Part shown: in pieces, positions 9,675 through 23,325 of the stretch
Position numbering within the stretch: position 1 is the first letter of the stretch
How the letters are laid out: the number at the start of each line of letters is the position of its first letter
Origin: Stromatinia cepivora
Taxonomy: Eukaryota > Ascomycota > Leotiomycetes > Helotiales > Sclerotiniaceae
Direction of reading: 5' to 3'
DNA: 64,000 nt
Assembly: GCA_014898415.1 (NCBI GenBank)
Contig: RCTD01000032.1
Span: 310,001 to 374,000 of the forward strand
Notes under the pieces: generated by a model
The model's input: only the letters and a program-made list of their open reading frames with translations
The model's database searches: none
What the model was told of the DNA's origin: nothing
Program-made: the position numbers and the translations under genes

Positions 9675-12600
9675 TCAAACCTCATCATCACTATCCTCCC
9701 CCAACAACTCTCCTTCATCTTCATCCACAACCGCATAATCGCCTCTGCCCCTCGCAAAACTATCTCTCGTCGTAAACCTTCTATTCGAAGTTGCACTTCT
9801 GCCTAACGCTCCTGAAGCCGAACGCCAGAGCGACGAGGCTAGAAGTGGGATTGCTTGGGCGACGGCAACTGCGGCCGCCACGAACATTACTGGGTATTTA
9901 ATGTATGGAGCTTCGCCATCAAAAGATGCTGTTAGTTGGGTTAGTAAGTATGCTTGATAGAAAATGATTTGAGGGACTAGATTTAATGAGAGACGTACAT
10001 TGTTCACCCAAACGAATTTGACCAAATTTACCACTCCAATTGCGCCATACCCAGAATCCGACAGCGGAAGCGATACCAATCGGGATAATAACCGCGAAGA
10101 ATATAGCCCAGCCAGAAGCTGCGTGTTTCTTGTTGAATTCATCTTCATGTCCAGCGCAAGAGAATGCTTTGTCACTGACATCCATTTGGTTCCCTCCTTG
10201 GCAGGTAGTAAGTGGAAGTCGTCGATAGCCTGTAGGTTTATAGTATTCCACGGCGTTCTCATCAGTACGGCATATTGCAGAGTGATCTGGTGGTGAGTAA
10301 CCCTTGACAAGGGCACAAGATCCATCACGTTGACGTTCGTAGTTAAGGTCACTGGTCCCATGTTAGTTTCTATCAATTTAATATAACAAAAAAGGAGACA
10401 TACCACTCAAAGTCCCGTCTGGTACAACTGCAGTTCCTGGCAATATTATGCAAAGAAGGAATCAATCTTCCATTATAACAATCAGCATCAGTCCTCTTTC
10501 GATGATATTGCGAAACATGGCCAAAGAGACAGTCGTCATCTTGCTTAGGATGTTTTGGTTGCCAGAGATAATAATCTCCTCCTTCGACATCTTTCTCATC
10601 GAGATCGCACTGTCTTTTTCTCAAACCAGAGAAGTCAAGATTGATAGCTGTTAGACTACCATCAATGACACCCCAAAGGAGGAAATTTTGTGAATTGCCA
10701 CTCGGGACAGTAGTAATATCTTCAACTTTCATTTCAGAATCGGAGAATTTGTACTCGATCCAAGTATCACCTTCGTCTAGAGAATAGTGAACGACATTGA
10801 CGGATGCATGCTCTTTCACAATGATGATGATTGATCCTTGATCTCCAAATTCCCACATGTAGGCTCCCTTTTTGACGAATTTCCAGTTGATACCACCATC
10901 CGCGGTCATAAATGTATCTGCATCTTTGTAGTCTGTGAGGAACTCGCCAACATTGCCAACACCCATCATTAATCCAATTGCTGATTGAGACGAGAATGTG
11001 TGGGATTTGTCGGATCTCTCAGTATAACCATGAATATTCAATGAACATTTCTCCAATGAGCCACTGCATTCCCATTTCTTTCCGTCTGGGCCTTTTGCAG
11101 GAGGCTTCAATGCATCCCATTCCGCACCATCGTTGTGAGTAATCATAGTCTTTAGCTTCTTTTGTTCCTTCTTATAGTTCTTAGATCCTGCATTCGCAAC
11201 AACGTTGACCATTGCGACTCCTTCAAGGCCAAACATTTTCTCAAAGTCCACATAACCAGCGCTGTCTCTATCCACAGCGTTCAGACTTAAGACGTACGAA
11301 GTACCATTAGAGTTACTTTTGATGATAGATCCATATTCGTAGCCCTTCTCGTTGTTGATTGTGACATGAAGGAATACAGAATGAGTGGAGCTATCGAGCA
11401 CAGTGTAACCGACTTGGTGATCCATTTCAAATCCGACTTGGTGATCTATTTCAAATCCATGTGGGAACTTAGCATCAGCAAAAGTAACTCCATCAAAACT
11501 CGTGTCGACTTTCAAAGTTTGGTGCTCATTATCCTTTATAGCGACAACAATGAACTCGGACATTGTAGCGAAATCAACCACATTACTGAAGTGCACTGTA
11601 GGAGGCTCGGAGAAGAAGTCTGTACTAGAGACAAGTTGCCATGGGTTATCAACTTCGTTGTTTTCGCGTTCTTTGATTTCGCAATAAATTAATTTGTCAT
11701 CACGTTTTTGATTTGCGGCTTCTTTGATGAACTCGCACTTTCGGACATATCGCTGGAGCGTTTTCCAGCTGCTATCTCCTCGGTCTTGCGTGAGTGAAGC
11801 TACCGTATGACAGTTATCACGACCATCACACTTCTTACCCATCCAGATGAACCAGTCCTTGTTTCTAGGATGGAAATTCATTGGGGAAGCGTCATGGCTT
11901 GGTGGATGAGGGGCCTTGAAGCTCCTAATATTTTCTCCACGATCAACAGAATAGAAAACCGTCTCCGTCTTTGTCAAGAAAAACACCACATCATTGAAAT
12001 ATCGATTGGTGTAAATTCGAACGATGTCTTCATCCTTCAAGATTTGCTTCCACCTTTTTCCATGATCGTGGGTGAGCCAAATAGTATCTTGGTCGGTTTG
12101 TAATACGATTGTTTCATCAGTGTTCTTACTGACGCCAGTTCTCTCGAGGTATTGTTTGTCAAGGAATGCTTTGCCCTTGAATGTGAATTCGGTCGAGTTC
12201 CCTTTACCGGAAGCAGGAGGGCCCACGGCAGTCGCGCATTTATGTTCAACTGGATCATCCTTCTGCTTGCCACTGTCTCGCTTACAAGTATTTCCTGGTA
12301 TTAAACGCCATCCGGAAGACCCAAGGAATGTTTCATCAGCACCGGATGCTTTACAACCACCTTCGGGAAGGACTAAAGAACCTTTTTGTATACATTCTTT
12401 GCGATCATCACTTCTGATAAAGTTGTAATCGCACTCGAAATCAGCATCTGTGCAAGGGCAATCGTCTGTTTGGACAACTGGGTCTTTGAATTCTTGTTTC
12501 ATGAAACAATCTGCGTCGGCCTTGCGACGTTCAAAATATTGAGTGTGGCCCATGAGACAAGCCAGTTTGCCGTCATTGTCTAGCCTCGCGTACCATTTCT

Positions 12601-14310
12601 CCAGATCATCTTTTTTGCATTGTCTTTCATGCATTTCGTCAAAATTAAGTGCGATCATATAGAAAGTCTCCTTCTTGTCGGAATCATCCAAGCCAATCAG
12701 GAGAAACTTGAGACTTGTTGAATCCGAAGTTGTGACCAATTGTAGTGGGCGGATTTTACCCTTAAGTTCGAGTTCCTTCCAATCTTTGCCGTGGTTTAAT
12801 GAGTACTTGACGACTTTTGTATGGCCATCATGTACTGCCACCAGGACGGATCCCTGATCTCCAAATTCGTACTTGTGTGGTCCGTCGAGGGCATGATGCC
12901 ATGTAACTCCTGCATCATCAGATACATAAAGGTTCGCTTTATCCCAATTACCCAAGAAATCTCCTGTATTGCCATTTCCCATGACTAGACCTGGAGCTGG
13001 ACTGGAGAAGACTCGACCAGAATTGTCCAATTCTGTAACGGAATGAAGGTGGAGATCTTTATCTTTTACCTTGAGAGGTTGCCAAGTTCGTCCATCATCA
13101 AAGCTGATTTTGGATTTGATATTCTTCGTTTCCAGAAAACTTTTCTCGACTTTCTCGAAGTTATCAACCACGTTAACCATCACAATTCCTTGCACTCCAG
13201 CTATCTTCTCGAAGTCAACCATGCCATTCGTATCTCTATTTGTGTGCTCAATATTCCGGGTGAAATATGTTCCATTCGAATTACTAGTGAACATGGCTCC
13301 CATAGCATTGAGTGGGCGTGTATTTAAAACATCGATTTGAATACTGTAATTGGTTCCTTCCAAGATTGTATATGCCTCTTGTGTCAATTTGTGCTCGTGT
13401 GGGAATTCTGCTCGGTGCCATTTAATGGCATCATCGGAAACATATAATGCCATCTCATCAGTACGGGCAGCACCTGCCGCGGTGATCAAGAACTTCTTCT
13501 GAGTCGCAATCTTAACAATTCCTTGGACCGTCCGACCCGGCTCTAGTTCCGGCTCAAATTCTTGTACATCGTCGTGGCCCGAATCGAAGAAGTCATCAGA
13601 AATGACAAGTCGGTAGTCCGACCTCCATGGGGAATATTTGCCTTTGGCCACACACAGAATCCGGTCCTTGTCAAGGTCCTTCTGACCAGTTGTAAATTCC
13701 GGTGTTGAGACTGCCCAGACACAGCCTGTGGTATCAGAACGTAAGAATTTAGGAGTTTCGACAAATCCGTTGGTAGTGTACATAGTCTGTTGGAAAACAT
13801 CAGCAAATGGACTTTTAACAGGAACTGCATTCTTCTTACCAATTCTTCGCAGAAAATCCCCGTGCAGTCCATTGCATTGAAGAGAATCCTATCCGGATCT
13901 GTTCCATGATAACCCAACGCCGGCCTGAATATACTAGCTTGAGATTCCGTATGGAACTCCTCCCAATGCTCTCCTCTATCCTTTGTTGCCCAATGACTCC
14001 TCTCCGATGTTATAATGTATGCTCTCTTCGGATCGTATGGATGCATCGAAATTTCCAACATTTTGCCCGCAGGAACGGCGTCGATTTTCTTCCATGTCTC
14101 TCCTGCGTCCGCTGATCTCCATACAACTGCATCTACTCTATCCTCATACAGCAGGACATCGGAATCGTCAAAGTACTGCAAATTGTGCGGTATATGTTCT
14201 AATTTCGCATAACTTACCCCAGGCGCATCTTTCTTTCCCCATGCGCCAGTACAGAGAAGTGTCGATGTTAGGAGGCACCGCCATCCTGTCTCAGAGCTCC
14301 GTAGCCTCAT
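9675..14310 (-). CDS. VPS10: Vps10, vacuolar protein sorting receptor (sortilin family)
   Basis: Four exons on the minus strand: 14310-13840, 13786-10404, 10351-9999 and 9928-9675. The introns are 53, 52 and 70 nt with GTAAGA, GTATGT and GTACGT donors, and all phases join. The product is 1486 residues. It has a signal peptide, then two VPS10 beta-propeller domains, each with BNR-like S-x-D-x-G-x-x-W turns (SADAGETWKK, SDDAGVTWHH, TADGGINWKF, SLDEGDTWIE). Each propeller ends in a Cys-rich 10CC module (CLMGHTQYFERR...C, CLFGHVSQYHRKR...CSCTRRDFEC). A transmembrane helix (WAIFFAVIIPIGIASAVGFWVW) follows, then a second hydrophobic stretch (YPVMFVAAAVAVAQAIPLLA) usual in fungal Vps10. The acidic cytosolic tail has a YAVV tyrosine motif and a DEGELL dileucine-type motif. 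The family carries hydrolases such as carboxypeptidase Y from late Golgi to endosome. An 8-residue internal duplication is noted separately. Confidence 0.95.
11409..11456 (-). repeat. 24-bp in-frame tandem duplication in VPS10
   Basis: Two adjacent 24-bp units differing at one base encode FEIDHQVG-FEMDHQVG in the second propeller domain, adding eight residues without breaking the frame. In other Vps10 proteins as I remember them, only one copy of this segment precedes YTVLDSSTHSVFLHVT. Confidence 0.9.
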
Positions 14311-15556
14311 CTTCGCGGGTTGGTTGTGATACCGGAGCGCATGAAGCTGCGATAAGGATCACTAAATGGCGACTCGTTGATGATGGTGATATCTAGTATT
14401 GTGTTTCTGTGGTCAATTTGATAAAGTAAAGGTTGGTAATAACAAGAAACTGTAAAACGGATTGCGTGTCTTTTGGAAACAGCCTTGATGATGGTGGTGG
14501 TGGTGAGCCTAAGCTACAGCTATTCGTTTCAGGCACTTTTTGCGCCACACCCATGTGCCTCAAACTTGGTCGGACCTTATCAATGATAAATCAAGCAAGA
14601 ACCCCCCAACCCAGGTTCAATTGTTGATTCACGTTAAAGATCTATTTCTGGTACAAATTTTGGTGGAGAATATTTATTTTTAATGTATCAATATGATTCA
14701 CATATTATATTATTCTGTCCGAGACTTCTTCATAGCTAAGTATGCCTAAGGTATGGATGGAGCTTTTATTCAATACAATCACCTAGCATTTATTACGACC
14801 GCAGAGTATGAATGAAAATGATTGTTACCGTGAACGTTAACATGAATGTTTGAAGGAATGTTCTTTGTTAAGCACAACATCAACCATCCCAGCGGCTAAC
14901 AACTCTTTCTTCATAAATCATTCTTTTCCGCTATGATAATATGATCAATGCCAGTACAAATTTGTTTATTACTCTCTCCCATAAGTCAAAACACAATTCA
15001 TTCAAGTCAAGAAAGTCTGGGAGAAGTTTAATTCAAGAAAGAGACTAAAATGGAGGTATTCACAGTCTACTCGAACGATCCTTCCAATTATCGATCAGGA
15101 TTTCCAGGAGGGGGCATTGCAGCCCTACAAATGAGAGATTCTTGATTCTTGAACCCATTCATAGAATATACCGAATTCTGATACATCAAGCCTACTGATA
15201 CGTTGGATCCATCTAAAATATCCAAACAATCTAGAACATTCAATCTACTTCGAATGTTACTCATCGACTTCGAAACTTTACCGACTATCCAAGGGGGTTG
15301 ACGAACAAAACATCCAACAAGTAAAATATACACAAAGACTCACTCCTTTTAAACATCGAACAATTTTCAAATCTGGATCTAAATCCAATGAATTAATCTC
15401 AAAACCTGGTATCCATTCACATCGCTATGCAAAACCCGCCATGCACGCATGCAACCCAACATAAGAGAGGTACAAAGCAACTGCCGATACATAGGTAGAT
15501 ACAAGATGCCCGCTAAAATACTCCACAAAGAATTAACTTCTGTTATAAACGTCCAG
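14311..15556. other. Intergenic region, VPS10 promoter side
   Basis: About 1.2 kb between the VPS10 start and the stop of the next minus-strand gene. No further gene is supported; an 81-codon open frame on the minus strand (15088-15333) has no recognisable feature. Confidence 0.5.
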
Positions 15557-17564
15557 TCACGAAGTTTTTCGTTGACTCTTGACTTTTTTCCAAAACCGTT
15601 TTACAACTCCGTTTTCCTTCTCCGTTGGTCCCCAGCCATCCGCTCCGCCTATGGGTCCCCGTGGATACTTTTGGCTTTCCACATCCTCCATTATTAGTGG
15701 CTCCTTCGATTGCCATCCGTATATGGCACTTTCATCTCGAAGGTCCTGTCGTGTAAGTGTCATTCTTAACGTGGGTTCCCGATTTCCTGCCATACATTGG
15801 GTATATGAATCTTGCTGTTTGCCTGGCTGGTAATCCGCAAGAGGTTTGCCGCTGTAATAGTATGGAGACCGCTGTGATGGGAATCCGCTTTCGTATTCCA
15901 GTGGTGTTATGGGTGCGTCAGAGTCAGCCATAGATTTATCGTCTTCAAATAATGAAGCTGTGTCGTCGTTAAAGAATGTGTGCTCAAACGCCGGACTCGA
16001 TATTTTCTTCCTCAACATATCCCTCGACGAGCGTCTCGATATTAATTTTGGTGGTCTATTCTCCCTGTCTGGTGTACCCACTGCTGCGTCCATAGATGGA
16101 AATCCAAACTCGATTATTTCGTCAAATTTTTGTGGTGATGCTAAGTAAACTCGTAGTTTTAGTCTTGCTTCGGGGTCCTGGTAGTGCGTGGCATGGTCGA
16201 TCGATGATAAGGAGGAATTAACTTTGTGTCTTGCGGCATGCTTTGGTCCAACGATTGGAATACCTCGAGACTTTGAACGAGAATGTGTGCTTAATGTAGG
16301 TGATATTAGACTTGGTGATTTAGGCTCTGCAGAATGTACGGAGCTTCTTCCAAATGGAAGTTTGGAAATTGACATTTGTCGTCGAAATGACGGTTTCCGA
16401 TCGCTCTTTAGAGAAGGGAATATCGAAGCATGATAATCATCCAAATAAAGATCCAATTTAGGCTCTTCATCAATCCAATGAATGCTATCAAAAAACGTAT
16501 CTGCCATACTGGATAATGATGCTCTCCTGCGACTACCGCTAGTTTTCCCACTGAAGACGGAGCTTTTAAAGCTTGGAGATAGTATCGGTGGCTCAGACGC
16601 CATTCGACGAGATCGTCTTCGAATTATGAGATTTTCGTCCGCGGCATCCAAAATAACTGCCTCTCGTATCCTGCCTGCTAAAACAGCTTGTTCTTCGCTC
16701 GAGAATTGTTTTCTTTTGATGGTATCCGGGAATGTTTCGTAATTACTTAAAAACCAAGATTTATCATTGCTATTAGATATCGAATGTTCTTTCTTCTTTT
16801 TTGATGGTTTTGAACACCTGCGTCTAGGCTCGAGTTCTGAAATCTTTAAACCGCGTCGGGCCGCAATAGAGTTCTTACGGGTACTTTGTACGGGAAGATC
16901 ATTCAGGGCATTTGACCTAGAGCTTTGTGCGAATCGAAGGCGCTCCAGAGTTGAAAAATACTGCGAAGGAGTCCGGTCAGTACCCATCTTCGATCAATAC
17001 CGTCAACAACCGCACGAGAAGAATGCAAAACCACCGTCTCTTTGTACCCGCATGCTTGTGTGTTCAAAGCGTCTGCTGATCCCGCCGCCAGTATGAATTC
17101 GAAAGATCTAGCGCTCGCCCACGCGGGAAGACACTAGTAAATATACTAATGAAAGACCTAGCTTTCGACGGCGCCTCACAGACACAGGCTAAGCCATATA
17201 GCTTTTACTTTTTCGATAGCTCAACCCTGAAATAAGAAATGAAACCCCAACCTTGTTAAATTATGATAACCATGGTAAAGTATAATAACGAAAGTGATAT
17301 ATATACCTTCCGTTTTAAAGCTGGGGGGAGAGCATGAAATTCTTCATCCGTAGTGACATATCCCCCGCACCCCATCATTTCCTTTTGATTCTTTCGGTAT
17401 AAGCTTGACGTTGGAAGAGCCGGCGAAGATCCGGGTCGAAGATCGAATGAAGGTTTTTCAAGAGCAGTTGGCGAGAAGAGGTTCGAAGTCGAAATGTGTG
17501 TTGAAGTCGGGAGAGAGTAGATGGGAGTGATGTATACCTTCCGCTCTTTCATGTTTGACGCCAT
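15557..17564 (-). CDS. Conserved, mostly disordered fungal protein of unknown function
   Basis: Two exons: 17564-17307 and 16960-15557, separated by a 346-nt intron (GTATAT donor, TACTGAC branch, CGCAG acceptor). Phase is 0 and the joined product is 553 residues. The junction makes EEFHALPPALKRK|YFSTLERLRFAQ, a plausible helix that supports the join. The middle is rich in Ser, Arg and Lys and looks disordered. The C terminus has a block I associate with uncharacterised Pezizomycotina proteins: REPTLRMTLTRQDLR, a YGWQ motif, GPIGGADGWG, and a basic end VVKRFWKKVKSQRK. The start is uncertain. I used the first ATG; a Met-Met pair at residues 62-63 (MMGCGGYVTTDEEFHALPP) is an alternative. An ATG at 16987 would keep only exon 2 if the intron were not used. 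I cannot give a function. Confidence 0.7.
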
Positions 17565-19269
17565 GACCGAATATCAAGTCCAGAAGGATTCGGAAGATGC
17601 TAAGACTGAGTGGCTATTCAGATTTGTTGTCTCCAGCTAATGCATCATGCACTCCGTTGCGAATCTCCTTACGACGGGACCTCAGATATAAAGGTTATTG
17701 GGTTCTTACCGGTATGGTGTGTGCAACCCTGGACTTGATTCTACCAGGTAGCTCAAAAGTTTGGTAACGTGTGGGTATAGTACTATGAAAGTAGAGTAAC
17801 TCGATTCTATTATGATTCACTTGGCATATGAGATGAGGAACGAACGAATGGTTGGATCGAACGAGTTATATTATACAATTGGAAGATTTGGAGAACATGT
17901 GGAGTGAAAGTAGAAGGATTCGGAAGATCTAAGAAGTCCATCTGGTGATTCCGATCAATGATATTGAGACCCATTGCTTTCGACGATCACGGTAATTGCC
18001 CATCGTGACTCCTGGGCGGTCTTTCTCCCTCGCTCGTTGTCTCTATTTTTTTCATCCACCGAGGTAAGGTAAGGTAAGGTTGTTGACTCGTTTGTATTTT
18101 TCCCCATCGCTATGATTCAAAATTATCAATATTGATTCCTGATTTGCCTAGAGATCTCCACGTCCGTTCTGGAAGCACAGGGGTTTTATTCAAGGGTTGT
18201 TGTATGCAGGCACAAGCTCTCACCAATAAATTGACCTTGTTCATGAATATCCATGGAAGATCCTTACTTTTTCTACTTCGCTTTTGGAATGAATATAAGA
18301 GGGGTACAGACCAAGATTTGATCACAGCAATCGAAGCAAACAAAATGATGGTTCACCGGTTGTTTTTGGCATAGGAACCAACAAGCATTTATATTGTTTC
18401 CAAATAAAGGTAAAATCCTTAGAAAATTCCTTGAGTGTCCTTTTTGGGGGACATTGTTTGTGTTTGCCTTTTCTCTTTTCCCATATTAGACAACAGGATA
18501 TGTTGCACATACATGTGATACTGTACACAGCATATTGCTCTTACGGATAACGGACATAAAACCCGTTATACAACAGTTATTTTGTAACATTGATTATTTG
18601 TGATACAAATGCATAATATATACCTAGTATGTATACAAACACAACTTAACCCAAAGCCTCTCAAGCTGTGTAATGGATTTTCCTGTTACTCTCACCAATC
18701 AGGGTGAGATAATAGCACGTGATTGTGTGCACACCAGTGTGCTGACTTAAAGCCCAGATTCAATGTCGATGAAACCGTACTCTACGTGTTAATCACTTGC
18801 TACTGTTGCTCAAGACGTCATATCACTTCCGAGTGATACTATCAGTATCTCATAGCCAATCATTGTCTATCTCACAGATTTCGCAGGGTATATGCTCGAA
18901 ACATGCTACTTGAAAAAGAAAGCTTCAAAACCTCCGTTCATATCTTGCAATGATACCAGTGGCGCCTTCAACTTTTGCGCGAATCGTGTCATTAAAGTAC
19001 GACCCTTCTACCTTCACATCATTGTTTTACATCCTTATGAGGAAGAGTACGAGCGGAAGCAAGCCAAATTGCCTCTTCCCACACGAATCGCTCCGAGGTT
19101 AGGAGGTGCATGCCTGCTCCACCTCCTTCGCGAAGCAGACTTCAACCATCAAGAACCCTTTCAGTCTGTTTTTATTCTTAGAATTCGAAGAACAAGATGG
19201 TCAAGAACTGACATGGGAGAAGGATATACGATAGACCTTCTGAATCACTATAGTGGCTTCGTTGTTTCC

Positions 19270-20240
19270 TAACCAGCAGGAATAGGACGCTCCCGAGCAA
19301 TTTCCCACAAGAGCATATACGAGAGCCCGGAGCCGCAGCGGTATAGCTAGCACCACGGTCAGTCCCGTGGCAGTCTCGGGCATGTCATCCACCAGGACAA
19401 AAAGTCCAAGCTGGATTTCAAAGTGGTCGGAAAGGCACCTGAGCTACCGCTGCTATAGCTGAGAGCCAGAAGAGTGCGGCTTGCTATCAGCCAAAACTGG
19501 CAGCGTGTAGTTTGGAGCCACAAGAGTGCACACTGCCTCGCCGCCGTGAGAACACCACAGCATCTGGGAGCGCAGGGTTAGTGGCTATGACAAATTTACC
19601 AACATAGCAGTCGATCCTCGCATTCGGTTAGTTCTATCGTTACACCCCAGAAGAACCCAAAATGGTACTGCAATATCGGGAGTAAATGGCAGCTGTGGAA
19701 TAGAAAGCAGAAGGGATTTAATTTCGTAAGCATCAGCAATTTGTAGGAGCATCATAGTTTTCCAACGTTGAACGTATTGTGCCGCACCGAACTGGTACTG
19801 CATCCTTGTTTATGTGATACAGCAAACGCATGCCATCAAGCAGTGCAAGCCTCGTGGTTTCGTGGATTATATGATTCGAATAGTCCGAAAGCAATCGAGA
19901 GGTGTACTGCAGCAAGGATAGGCCAGTTAGACAACAGTACAATTTTCCCCTCTGTACGTAGTAGAGTTCTGAAAATATCCCCTTGCATATGGGTTCGTGA
20001 AAATATGCAGAATTACGCCAACAGTTATCACTCGTCATTCGCAAATAGTAACTTTCACGTAAGGCAATGTACGAATGTACGAAAACCAGCATGATATTCC
20101 TACGGGGGACTGTGCTCGCTATCGGTGTAGATGTATAGGAGAGCCGAGGCGTTGTGGATGGGTCCAGCGGCGAGGAGGAGCGGTCAGATCCTTCCGCCCA
20201 CTTGCTCCGCACGGCTGGCGGCAGCTAACATGACAACTGT
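19270..20240 (-). other. GC-richer island with unassigned open frames
   Basis: Base composition rises here relative to both sides. On the minus strand a 159-codon frame (20212-19733) overlaps a 72-codon frame (19803-19585) containing SLLLSIPQLPFTPDIAVPFWVL. Splicing or a frameshift between them could make one decayed gene. I could not match either to a family. Confidence 0.3.
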
Positions 20241-22175
20241 ACATCGAACGCGGGAGCTTCACGGAATCCAAAAACAAAAAAGGACCATCGTCTGAATATC
20301 AAGGGTTTCCAACTGAAATAGGGACGTGCAAATCTGAGCGTTTGGATGTCTAAATAATATTGGTACAGTGAAATGTCTTCTAGAGCAAAAGAGGAATTGG
20401 CACAAGACATGGCGACAGAGGCGTCTAAAATCCATAGATTGTAATCTTAGATATCGACCTTGAACATTCGCACTCAATATTCAAAAGAGTAACTCCTGAG
20501 ATTACTAGGTACATCCTATCGTCACAATTCTTATTCCACATCCCGAAGACATACCAACAAAGTTATTATTTCTCAGAGTACACCACCCAAAATTCCCTCT
20601 CTCCAAACACTCCCCACCTTCCAAACCCCCAACTCCAAATCTTAAAACTATCTGAAAATCTGAAAATATTCATAATCTCCTTGTGTCACTTCATCCCAAC
20701 TGCATCATCTCATCCTATGAATTATGCTGTGCACTATCGTGGCTGTATAATTGGTATATCACGATTGATTCTCGATACATATTAGTTCCAATATAAAGAT
20801 TCCAGACATAATCCATTGAACAGAAACAGAAGCTGCTCGACCCATTTCGGTCTTTGCCGTTACTGGTTCATTCCGTTACCAAATATTTCTTTCTTGTTTT
20901 GGTTCCATCCATCCAACTATTCTTGTTTTCGACGGAATGGAAAGTTCTTACTTTCAATATTTGTGATTTTAACCGTTCGGATTACTTGGTATTGTGTTTC
21001 TCTCCGTGAAATTTTAAATAGTGTATCCGGTTCTTCGGTACGTATTTCGTCTTGTGATTGAATGATTAGGTTCCTTGAACCTTGCCGTCGCTGTATATCA
21101 TTATCAATATTAATACTCTATTTCCTTAGGTCCCGCTAAGAATCTCTTGATAGTTTGTTGATAACCTTACCTAGTAGGTATTTTTCGAACCAATGATAGT
21201 TGTGCTGCAATAACAATGTAAAACATAAATAGATCATCTGCGAAAGTATTGATAGGTAGGTATATGAACTTCAATACTCGTACCTTAAATTATTCCAGAA
21301 ACTTTTCTGCTCCAAACATTAAACTCAATGATGGGGTAAATAGCAAGGAAGCCCCCCAAAATAATAGATATTATTCATTTAGTCTAACATCTTGATAAGG
21401 CTTAACAAAACTCTATTTCCAGATTAACATGCATTTTCCGTTCCCTACCTGTACTGTGTTCCTATAATATCCATCTTCAACTCCCGAAACGGGAAACGAA
21501 ATATCTACATACATACTACATGATCGATATACGACTACTACTGTACACATGATAAATCGTGCAAAACATTCACTATAAATCAATATATACACATGTATGT
21601 AACGAAACCTTATCACAGCAGTTATTGCGATAAGGTTACATCTTTCGAATGAAACCTCCATAAGGTAGGGTAATCTACCCACCAACCCTCCCAAAATCGT
21701 GAATACTCCAGAGGTACATGCGGAGTATAGTATTATCAATCACACCTACCCATCAAGATATTCAATGTTTAATTCAACTGCCGCAATTGGGCTTCTTTTT
21801 TCCTCACTTGAACCTAAGGTTATACAGTGGGGATGGCTATCTTATTCTAGGTAGGTTGATAGTATTCATAATGACCATACTTGTAAGAGTGCGGAAATGT
21901 TATATCGTGAATCAACCAGCCCTTCATTTCATTTCCTTTCCATATATATAAAGGTGGTGTTGCTGTACCAAAAACTAATTAAAAAAACAAATTAAAAAAA
22001 TGAAAGCATCTTATGTACCTACTCAGTATCCTAGGCTAATCTCATTTACACATACAAACCCCCTCCAAAACAAGTGATAATACGGGCTCGGGCTCGAGCC
22101 CTGTCTCAGACGGAATAATTCATTAATTCATTAATTCCCATTTGAATTTCCCAATTATACAATGCCAATGACAAT

Positions 22176-22222
22176 GTGATGTGATGTGATGTGATATGGT
22201 GTGATGTGATGTGATGTGATAT
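22176..22222. repeat. TGATG pentanucleotide repeat
   Basis: Imperfect tandem TGATG units, broken by a TGATATGGTG variant. Confidence 0.85.
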
Positions 22223-22734
22223 CGAGGTAATATTCCCGCAGACAGCGGCATGCGAAAAAAAATTATATTCTCGGGAGAGCAAGGTATTGAAATGACGAGG
22301 GACAGGAGACGGGAAAGATGGAGGGGTCGCGTTCGGCGTCTCAGATCGGGGATGGGGTCATAGGGTCGTGCGTTGTGGGCTTGAGCCTCGATGTAAGTAA
22401 GCAAGAGGTCAGCGCGATAGGCGAGGGAAATTGTCTTTCTAGGGAGAGAGAAGGTGATACTATCGGTCTGGCCGTCATTTTGAGATCTAGGTATCTCGAT
22501 TATGGGCTTCGCTACCCCGCTTACGGATGTATTCGATGTGTAGCTAGCTGGTATGGCTTGCTGGACACAGGTACATCAAAGGAGACCTCTGATTCGCCAT
22601 ATCGATTCGTTTCTTTCCGCAAATCTATGCTATGCTATGCTATGAGATAGCTTCAAAGTCACTCACAATTTGTTGCAAGGGGACAATCACGATAAACTAA
22701 CATGCTAGAAAAAAAAAACTTTTGATTGTCATGC

Positions 22735-22753
22735 AAGCAAGCAAGCAAGCAAG
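22735..22753. repeat. GCAA tetranucleotide repeat
   Basis: Short perfect tandem GCAA array in the gene-poor spacer. Confidence 0.85.
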
Positions 22754-23325
22754 GTAACTAACGACCAAATATTTACGATCCCTTCATCAAAACCTCCCAA
22801 ATGGAAGTCTCCACCTTTATCAACCATTGAAGCCAAGGTCAGCCAAAATAACAAAGTAACTTGGTATTAATTTCCTCATCCCTATTTCCAGTAGGTATGG
22901 CAGTACATCCATCTATCCATATACCCCATCCTTCATCCAGCAGCTCAAGAAACCAAGCTCCACCACTCATAATTCAAGAAGCAAGAACGAATCAAATTAC
23001 CATCAAGGAAGAAAAAAGCATGTACTGTGAAGTTGCCGTATGTCCCAAAACATCAAACGCGCCACCAAAGCAAAACAAGCAAGCAAGCTGAACAGAAAAA
23101 CGATAAAATAGAATTGTCTTTAGATCTGCTCGCTCAGATGATATCAAGAAAGATAAAAACCCGAATGCAGAATCATTAAACTAAATAACCACATGCGCGC
23201 GATAGAGATCAAAAGCTCAGAATATATACCCCATACCAGCCAACGAAGGTCAACTCCGTAGGCACCACCAAAGCAAAGCACTATCTATCTACCATTACCT
23301 TACCTAATGAAAATGACCAAACCCT

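Larger units (their letters stand above)
17565..23325. other. Gene-poor spacer of 5.8 kb
   Basis: No gene could be supported. Short arrays occur: GGTAA repeats near 18064-18080, TGATG repeats at 22176-22222, a GGGCTCGAGCCC palindrome at 22090-22101 and GCAA repeats at 22735-22753. A GC-richer island at 19250-20240 stands out from its AT-rich surroundings and is described separately. Confidence 0.5.

Noticed and set aside
18892..19272. 126-codon plus-strand frame
   Set aside because: No recognisable domain or gene context; ends in the GC-rich island whose coding status is itself unclear.
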